A stretch of 64,000 nucleotides of DNA. Origin: Dichetophora obliterata (taxonomy: Eukaryota > Arthropoda > Insecta > Diptera > Sciomyzidae). The translations under genes were made by a program, and so were the position numbers. Below the pieces are notes generated by a model that saw only the letters and a list, made by a program, of their open reading frames with translations, searched no databases and was not told where the DNA came from. Positions within the stretch are counted from its first letter, which is position 1, and every line of letters starts with the position of its first letter. Below, in pieces: positions 57,493 through 64,000 of the stretch. The DNA lies in contig OY986435.1 in the NCBI GenBank assembly GCA_963920525.1, forward strand, positions 271,280,074-271,344,073, written 5' to 3'.

Positions 57493-58395
57493 CACAATGC
57501 TCCATACGAAAAAACAACCCTAAGTGCTGAAAGTCAGTTCCTGCATTTTTTCTTTAAACGGTAATTTTTAATGACAAACGAACGTTTGTTGCTTTTAATT
57601 AATATTATTGTTATGTCTTGTAATACATATAAATCTGTTTGCTTTGTTTGTTTGATGTAATAAAACTTTCTTGGTGTTTTCATTCTTTATGCAATATTTT
57701 CCCATAATTTATCCACAATGATGCGGTAATGGTAGCATTTATTTGTTTGGTCCCACAACGCTGGACGCGAACCAACTTTGCTTGTAAGTGTTTCCACGTC
57801 AATATCCATTTTGAAACTAAAGTTATTGCTTCATTTGACAAATAAATCTTTCTTTTTCTACGTTCGCCAAATCGTGAAAGGCCCAAATGAGTTTTCTTTA
57901 ATTTTGCTTTGTTTTAATGTCGCTCACTTTTTGTTTTTTTTTTTTTTGTGAAAGCACATTTGAGGGTGCAAACTATAAAAAAATAACAAACACTAACAAA
58001 CACAGAAAAATTTCCTTAGTTTTTTGTTGTCAATGTTCTTGAACTGAAGAGTTGAGTGTGCACAAAAACGCATTGTTAAGACGGAGAAGAAAAGCTAGTA
58101 ATAAAACAAATTATTGAATATAACTATTGTTTTTTTTTAACTAAAATTGTAGTCTTAAAAAAGCGGATTTCTTAAAAAATTACAAAACGACACAAAAAAC
58201 CAAAATCAGTACAATCTGTACTGGTCTGATTATTGTCACTCTGCACACTTTGACCTGGTTTGAAAGTATATGAAATTATATGAAGCCAGTTTTGTCGCAC
58301 TGGTGCCTGTAAGCAAACCTGCCTGTCTCTACGTCTGCATCTGGATTCACTCTGACCGCAACCTAACAGATGAGTAACCGCCTAATTTTGTACAG

Positions 58396-58500
58396 CGAAA
58401 ACAATCACTAACGACAAGCAAGACACGAGAAGCAATAGAATTTTGTATAGAAAAATGTATTGCTTTTCGTGTCTTACTTGTCGTTGGTTTTTCGTTTTCG
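58396..58500. repeat. 105-bp hairpin
   Basis: Arms 58396-58438 and 58458-58500 are inverse copies (for example ACGACAAGCAAGACACGAGAAGCAATA and its inverse) with a few mismatches and a 19-base loop. It lies just outside copy 3. Confidence 0.8.
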
Positions 58501-58509
58501 ATATACGAA

Positions 58510-58940
58510 ACAAAGCAGTAAATATGTAAGGTATTAAAATGAGATTGTAAGCTTTTCATTTTGATTACCTCTAGACTTTCCCTCTAGGTCGAATGCTGGC
58601 TACGCCCATGTATGCTGGATAATTAAGATGTGTTGGTTGGTTTGCGTTTGGCTTGTGGTGGTAAGTGGTTGATGGAATGTGTTGTTGCTTGGTCTTGTCT
58701 GAATATCTACAGCGGCGGCCGCTTTATTCCAAGAATTTTTTTGAAGCATATCAAATGTGCTAACCAAATGATGATTAACACTATAAATATGTATATATTT
58801 ATATACATATGTTATCCTTTATGAGTGTATAACTGCGACAATGTCTTTTCGTGTTTAATTTTGTTTCTGCTAAGCATATGTTTTATGATAAGCTTTCAAC
58901 ACCCAAAATTCTATGCTTAAAACTCGAAAGTTAAAAAGTA
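58510..58940. other. Non-coding stretch
   Basis: No supported gene; GCGGCGGCCGC near 58712 is a lone GC-rich patch. Confidence 0.4.
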
Positions 58941-58944
58941 TTAA

Positions 58945-59393
58945 CACCTTCAATGGCTAGGCCTTCAATTTTTTTGAGGTAATATTCCTATCATTTAGGT
59001 CCTAAAAAGATGAAAAAACATACTACTTACATTTTGCAAGCTTGTACAAAGACTAAATTGTTTTGCTCCTGTTCGGCACAAAAAAATTTTTTTGTTATCC
59101 TTTGAAGGTTTTTGAACTCTACAGATATTTATTTTTAAAGCCTCTTAATATTCTTTTCATTAAAAAATAAAAAGATAAAAAACATATGTATAATTTTTTT
59201 GCTTTTCTTCTGAAAAAAATCGAAAATCCAACTGACTTTAATGTCAAATATCTCTCTCAATTTACTTTTATCATGTTCGTTCATCTTTTTTTTCATATAA
59301 CTAGAAGATCTTATTTAAAAAAAAGTGTTGCAAAATAAATATAAAATTTACTTTCTGACGTATCCAATATATTGGGCAAACCCACTGAAAGGG
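58945..59393. mobile_element. TTAA-flanked MITE, second example
   Basis: TTAA at 58941-58944 and 59394-59397. Ends CACCTTCAATGG and, inverted, CCCTTTCAGTGG. Length (449 bp) and ends resemble the TTAA element at 27764-28210, though the interiors do not align by eye. No ORF. Confidence 0.6.
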
Positions 59394-59399
59394 TTAACC

Positions 59400-60570
59400 A
59401 CATTTTTTAACACCCTTTAAATTCACTCAAAATTTGAATGATTTTGTTAACTGAGCACATAACTTCATGCTTTATGAGTTTTATTGGTTTTCAATAATGG
59501 TTTTAATCAACAAAAAGAAAACAAAGCAAGAAAAAAAATAACAAATCAAAAGACAACAAAGGCAACTGCTGTTGGTAATGCCAAAAACTGTATCATTTTT
59601 TCGGGCGATTCAGCAGAGTAATGCGCACGAGTAGCGCAAGCAGAATAAAAGGAAAACAAAATCAACAAACATGATTTTGGTTCCAGAAAATTAAGCAAAC
59701 ACAAAAGGAATCAACGGGTCGATACGGTATAAAAAACACAAATTTGTTGAATTATTTGAAAAATTGCTGAAATTTATTACAATTTAACATAAAGACACAC
59801 ATGCACAACCCATATTCTCTCCTCTGCCCTGGCCAACACTCCGTTCACCATCTAACCCCTTTACACACAAACACACATACAATCGCAGTCATATAGTCGC
59901 CGACAGTTAGACAGACAGACAATTATTAACATAAACATGACAGCTGTTGGCGCTGTATATTTAAGAAGGTTTGTGTTTGTGTTAGTGTTGATGTGTTTGT
60001 TTTATTTTTGTTTGCTTCAAATACACAACGTTTTTTCAAGTTTAAAGCAAATCATGTTACGAGTACAACAAAACGCGAGAAAAGAAGTAAAAATCTGTAT
60101 TTATTCTTTTCTCACACTATTCCATCAGCTTAAAGATAAGATTCTAATATAACGTAAGTGTGAGTAATAAAAATGAGACATAAAATCATTTTTATGCTAT
60201 AAAAAAATAAAAAAGAAAGATAATGCTCCTTAAAAAGAACAACAAACAGAAACAAATAACTGGCTTTTTCTATTTATGTGAAGTATAACTGGCACTGTGA
60301 TTTCATGTAGTATGACGAGTTTAAGTAGCTCTATAAAAACGAAGGATGACAGCCAATATGTCAATGTCTCCGAAAGAGTCTGGCAATTATTTGAAAACAT
60401 TTATATAGAACGTTATATCTGATAACATCAAAAATCACTCAAATTTTTAAAACAGTAGTTGAAAATTTATTAGCTTTTTAGCAAGCTAAGACACATATAT
60501 TTATTTAATAAGTAATTGGAATGAAAATCCTTACAGACTAAAACAATACAACTTAAAGTACATGGAACTT
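59400..60570. other. Largely non-repetitive stretch, probably host DNA
   Basis: CA-rich tracts near 59790-59880 and a CAGA run at 59911-59920. No gene supported. Confidence 0.35.
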
Positions 60571-60573
60571 AAA

Positions 60574-60650
60574 TGGCGGCCGTAACCTACTGGGTAGAGT
60601 GCGTGGCCCGTAAGCTAAGGAACCGTGGTATCCCTGGTTCAATTCCCAGC
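60574..60650 (+). repeat. tRNA-like sequence (pseudo-tRNA or SINE head)
   Basis: GTAACCTACTGGGTAGAGTG loosely fits a D-arm/A-box, and GGTTCAATTCC (60637-60647) is an exact RNA polymerase III B-box type motif at tRNA-like spacing. The acceptor stem does not close and the T-stem has mismatches, so this is not a functional tRNA. No poly-A or SINE body was identified. Confidence 0.45.
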
Positions 60651-60659
60651 TTTATTTCA

Positions 60660-60950
60660 GCTTATGCAATACAATATCTTAGCTGTTGAGACACTGACTT
60701 TTAAAAACATTCAGATGCTTGAAATTCTTAGAAACTTTGGTTAAAGTTAGTTAAAGTAAAAGTTTCATTAAGGCTTATGCGGCTTTTAAAAACCGACTTA
60801 TTAAATATACTGAAAGTTGTACAAAAACTTTAAAAAAAAAAAATCGCAAATTGGATAAAATTTAACCATGGATAACGAATGACTTGCTTTATAAAAAACA
60901 GACAAAAATAAGCTATATAAGCATAAACAGAATTTTTTAAATGATACTTA
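60660..60950. other. AT-rich spacer
   Basis: Nothing supported between the tRNA-like sequence and the foldback element. Confidence 0.4.
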
Positions 60951-60957
60951 CTATAAA

Positions 60958-62662
60958 TAACACTATGCGACAATTCGAGGGTCATGGAATCTAACGAAAA
61001 AGCGACCAACACGGATCGATGGTACTGATCTAGACCAACAAAACCCTAAAAGGGTTTTGCAAAGTTAGCTCGCTTTTAAAAGATGTAGGCATTGAAAGTT
61101 TGCCTCTTGCAGAGTATTTTTTAAAAATTAAAAGCTCATAAGTGCGTATCGAATAAAAAATTCTTTTTTTAATTTATCATTCTAAGAGGTCTCCAAAGTT
61201 CCATAGGGTGATCTCCCAAAAAAAGGCTGTCTCCCTCTCCCGCAAGGACAAAGTTGTTTTTTGAGAAAAACAGTAAAAATTAACGATCTTTAAATGCTTT
61301 GATTTTTGTAAGAAAAACTACATTTGTCTTTAAGCAAAAGAAAATAGAGACTTTAACAATATCTCGCCAAACAAGATGCCACTCTTGATTTTTACTCACA
61401 GTGTCCTGTGTGAAGGATATTCGAATCTTAAGGTACACTAGAAAAAGCACAGAACTTTTGATTGTTATCTGATTGTGTTAATTTTATAAATTTGTGGTGT
61501 ATTTAAAATTTGCACATTTTTTGTCTATGCATTTAGTGTTTTTTGATAAAAGCATACTTGACGCAATTTTTCAACTTTTTGAAAAAAATTAATATAAGGC
61601 TTTATATCTCAGGCAAAATCATTTTTGCTTTTTGAATTCTTCAGATGTCTGCTTTAAGGTTATTACTTTTTTTAAAAAACAATTCTTAAAAGCAATTTTT
61701 AAATCAATTCAAGCTCAGAAACTCAAAATTTTAGTTTAACATTTTGGCAAATGATGAGGTGAGGTGGTTTGACGAAATAATAATTTTCATACTAAGCAGA
61801 AAAATTTTTTTAAAAAATCGAAACACAAAAAAGAATCGTGGTCTTAACCTGGTGTTTTAAAAAAATACTTTCAGACAGTATTTCGTTCAGAAATATTTTA
61901 AGAATCCAAATTCACAAAATTATGTTCGGTACCACTTCTGATGCCAAAAATATATAAAACATTATCTTAATTTTTTTGAAAAACTTATAAAATTGCATTC
62001 AAAATACAATTCTCGAAAACAAGAAAATGCATTCGCGAAAAATATGCAAGTATTTAATTCACCAAATTTAAAGAAAACGTAAACACTTCAATCAATAACA
62101 CCAACATTTAGACAATCAGATAACAATCAAAAGTTTTGTGCTATTTCGAGTGTACCTTTGGATTCGAGTATCTCTCACATAGGGTAGACAATGAGGGTCC
62201 CACATAGACAATGAGGGTAGAAATCGAGAGTTGCATTTTGTTTGGCGAGATATTCTTAGTTAAATTCTGTATTTAATATTGTTTTAAGATATATGTAGTT
62301 TTTTTTACAAAAATTAAAACATTCATAGATCGTTATTTTTTACAATTTTTCTCAAAAAAAGAACTTTGTCCTTGTGTAAGAGGAACACATCCTTTTTTTC
62401 TCTTTATTTTTTTTTAGATCTTGACCACCATCCAACTTTTGAGATCTCTTAGAATATGAAATTCGAAAAAATTGTAATTCGATACGCCTTTACGAGCACT
62501 TTATTTTTAAAAAATACTCTGCAAGAGTCAAACTTTTAATGCCTATATCTTTTAAAAGCGAGCTAACTTTGCAAATTCCTTTTAGGGTTTTCTTACTATA
62601 TCCTGTACTATCATCCTCTGTTATCCGCTTTTCCGTTAGAAAAATGTGTCGCACAGTGTAAT
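60958..62662. mobile_element. Foldback family copy B (~1.7 kb, near-complete)
   Basis: Left arm from 60958 and right arm back from 62662 align inverted almost to the centre (about 61850). The ends read (AAT)AACACTATGCGACA and, inverted, AATTACACTGTGCGACA. Strong matches include ACCCTAAAAGG...TTTGCAAAGTTAGCTCGC near 61042 and its inverse near 62580. A short direct duplication, ACAATGAGGGT, lies at 62188 and 62208. No ORF. Confidence 0.75.
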
Positions 62663-62734
62663 TCTTCTTATAAAACTATTTGTAAAGAAATGTCTAAAGA
62701 ATAACTATACCTTGTGCAAGAATAACTTCTTTAT

Positions 62735-63750
62735 TAGACCTCTTTAGGGCATTTGACACAGTAAACCATTTATTGCTATACAAAAAACTCAGGTCTTACT
62801 TTGGTTTCTCTGACTCTGGTATTCGGTTTGTTCATAGTTATCAAGATACATGGTTTCAAGCTGAAAACAGTTATTCTTCCTTTAGAAGGACCATGAGTGG
62901 AATACCTCCAGACTCCGTTCTTGGCCCTCTTTTGTTCACTATGTTTATTAATAATATATTTGGTAGGTGCAAGCATGTCACTTTGCATGCCTATGCTGAC
63001 GATCCTTACTTCAACCTTTCTGAGCCTATCGACCTCGTTGATGATTTATTTGTGAAAATTAATGAAGATCTATGCTTAAGCTAAGCCCGCTTAAGTCCTA
63101 TTTACTGCCAATTTCCAAAACAAACTTTCAGAACAATTATCCCCAGCCTCGATCTGAAAATCGTTTACAAGGTAACTATCTCTATGTCTTTTGAGGATTA
63201 CATCAACTCTCGTGTCAGTAAAGTTCCTCGTTCGTTCCTATTGAAACTAGGAGAAAATTGGTGTTACAACTGCTGCTACCTATAATTATAATAGCATACT
63301 CTGGAGTCGTCTATAGTAACTCGATTCGAGGTCTGCCCACAAGCTGTTAGTTGCATTTATTAATGCTACTCGCTATGCTTACGGTTTAAAAAGATTCGAT
63401 AACGTATCTTTATACAATAAATAAATGCTGTGTACTGGTTTACTAAGTTATCTTGAAGCACGAAACTGTATTTTCTTGCATAAAGTCATTTACTCGCGTA
63501 CTCCAATGTTTATATGAAAAACTTCAGTCCTGTAGGTCAAGTAGGAACATTTTTATTCCAAACTACAATTATATTAACTCTTGTAGATGTTTTTCGTAAG
63601 TGCGATCAGATTGTGAAATTCACCTCCGTTGAATATCAAAACCTCTTCCAATAATAGGATATGTATTTATGCACTTAAAATTTTTTTTTATTGGATGTTA
63701 AAAAGGGAATATAATTACAATTTTAATCTTAAAAAAACTAGCAACAAGCA
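62735..63750 (+). pseudogene. Non-LTR retrotransposon RT C-terminal half (CR1/Jockey-like)
   Basis: Plus strand. ALLDLFRAFDTVNHLLL-type sequence (62735-62785) leads into RT palm motifs SGIPPDSVLGPLLFTMFINNIF and HAYADDPYF, with YADD at 62992-63003. The family usually has PQGSVLGP, so PPDSVLGP carries a substitution. After a stop at 63082-63084 the later RT and C-terminal tail continue in broken frames, with LYNKQMLCTGL near 63410 and IYSRTPMFIYEKL near 63490. Translation would fail. It lies between foldback copies B and C. Confidence 0.8.
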
Positions 63751-63807
63751 TCTGGATTTTTGACAAGAATCTTGGATTGATATACATATAGGAACAAATT
63801 CTTTGAA

Positions 63808-64000
63808 TAACACTATGCGACGATTCAAAGGTCATGGAATCTAACGAAAAAGCGACCAACACAGATCGATGGTACTGATCTAGACCAACAAAACCCTAAA
63901 AGGGTTTTGCAAAGTTAGCTCGCTTTTAAACGATATAGGCATTGAATGTTTGACTATTGCAGAGTATTTTTTAAAAATGAAGTGCTCATAAGGGCGTATC
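63808..64000. mobile_element. Foldback family copy C, cut by the window end
   Basis: Starts AATAACACTATGCGACGATTC and matches copy B's left arm (from 60955) for at least 190 bp with about 90 percent agreement. It continues past the end of the window. Confidence 0.85.

Larger units (their letters stand above)
55812..58367. mobile_element. Long-TIR element, copy 3, with a hAT element inserted
   Basis: The left TIR (55812-56040) and right TIR (58155-58367) are inverted. Shared patches are GGTTG(T/C)GG(C/T)CAGAGTG(G/A)ATCCAGATGCAGACG and, further in, TTTTGTAATTTTTGAAG. Removing the hAT insertion (about 1.2 kb) leaves 1.35 kb, close to copy 2. Same family as 20.9-24.6 kb. No gene of its own recognised. 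Confidence 0.75.

Noticed and set aside
60574..60650. Functional tRNA gene
   Set aside because: The acceptor stem does not pair and the T-stem has mismatches; kept only as a tRNA-like repeat.
60958..62662. Firm Transib assignment from the CACTRTG ends
   Set aside because: Similarity extends outside CAC to AATAA and the 5-bp flanks do not match.

Overview
The window reads as AT-rich non-coding DNA from an insect nuclear genome, most likely a fly (Diptera). The reasons are the density of small DNA transposons, several non-LTR retrotransposon families, a mariner-type transposase, GTCT/GACA-type microsatellites joined to short conserved non-coding tails, and fly-like splice signals. I can support no host protein-coding gene with multiple exons. 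Every recognisable protein is a broken transposon gene. The best host signals are a near-ideal recursive splice site (zero-length exon) at 26442/26443 and a weaker possible mini-exon at 11864-11898, both on the + strand. I infer that the window may lie in a very long intron of a + strand gene, or in intergenic DNA next to one.

Layout. 1-2.2 kb: a microsatellite-tailed repeat, then an element with about 470-bp inverted repeats carrying a decayed transposon gene. 2.5-3.1 kb: a dead endonuclease/RT retrotransposon. 5.8-13.7 kb: a nested transposon cluster, with a mariner (6889-10359) split by a 1.7-kb CAGTGTTGCCG element, and a C-terminal transposon protein at 12.4-13.0 kb. 14.1-18.5 kb: palindromes and three inverted-repeat elements. 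19.67-19.97 kb: a near-perfect foldback MITE with an exact 8-bp target duplication. 20.9-24.6 kb: two neighbouring copies of a long-TIR family whose third copy (55.8-58.4 kb) has been split by a hAT element. 24.9-25.6 kb: a LINE fragment. 26.4 kb: the recursive splice site. 27.6-31.8 kb: a 4.1-kb long-TIR element whose left arm holds a TTAA insertion and whose right arm holds a hAT-like insertion. 32.7-33.3 kb: a foldback element.

36.36-39.31 kb: the most complete gene, a DDE-type transposase in an element with matching termini and five GTCACGTGCGAC repeats. A small relative lies at 17.66-18.43 kb with GAAACGTCCG repeats in the equivalent place. 41.1-43.3 kb: a minus-strand LINE with RT and RNase H. 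43.8-45.6 kb: two elements with subterminal repeats. 46.1-47.5 kb: a Foldback-like structure whose two inverted arms are each made of about four ~165-bp tandem units. 49.0-49.5 kb: a direct duplication. 50.6-51.6, 60.95-62.66 and 63.81-64.0 kb: three copies of one foldback family. 52.6-55.1 kb: a tandem-repeat region holding a MULE-like MITE. 58.9-59.4 kb: a second TTAA-flanked MITE. 62.7-63.75 kb: another LINE fragment.

The genes do not form a pathway. The window records repeated, often nested, transposon insertion. Similarities and boundaries were judged by eye, so boundaries are good to a few bases where a target duplication is given and to tens of bases otherwise.
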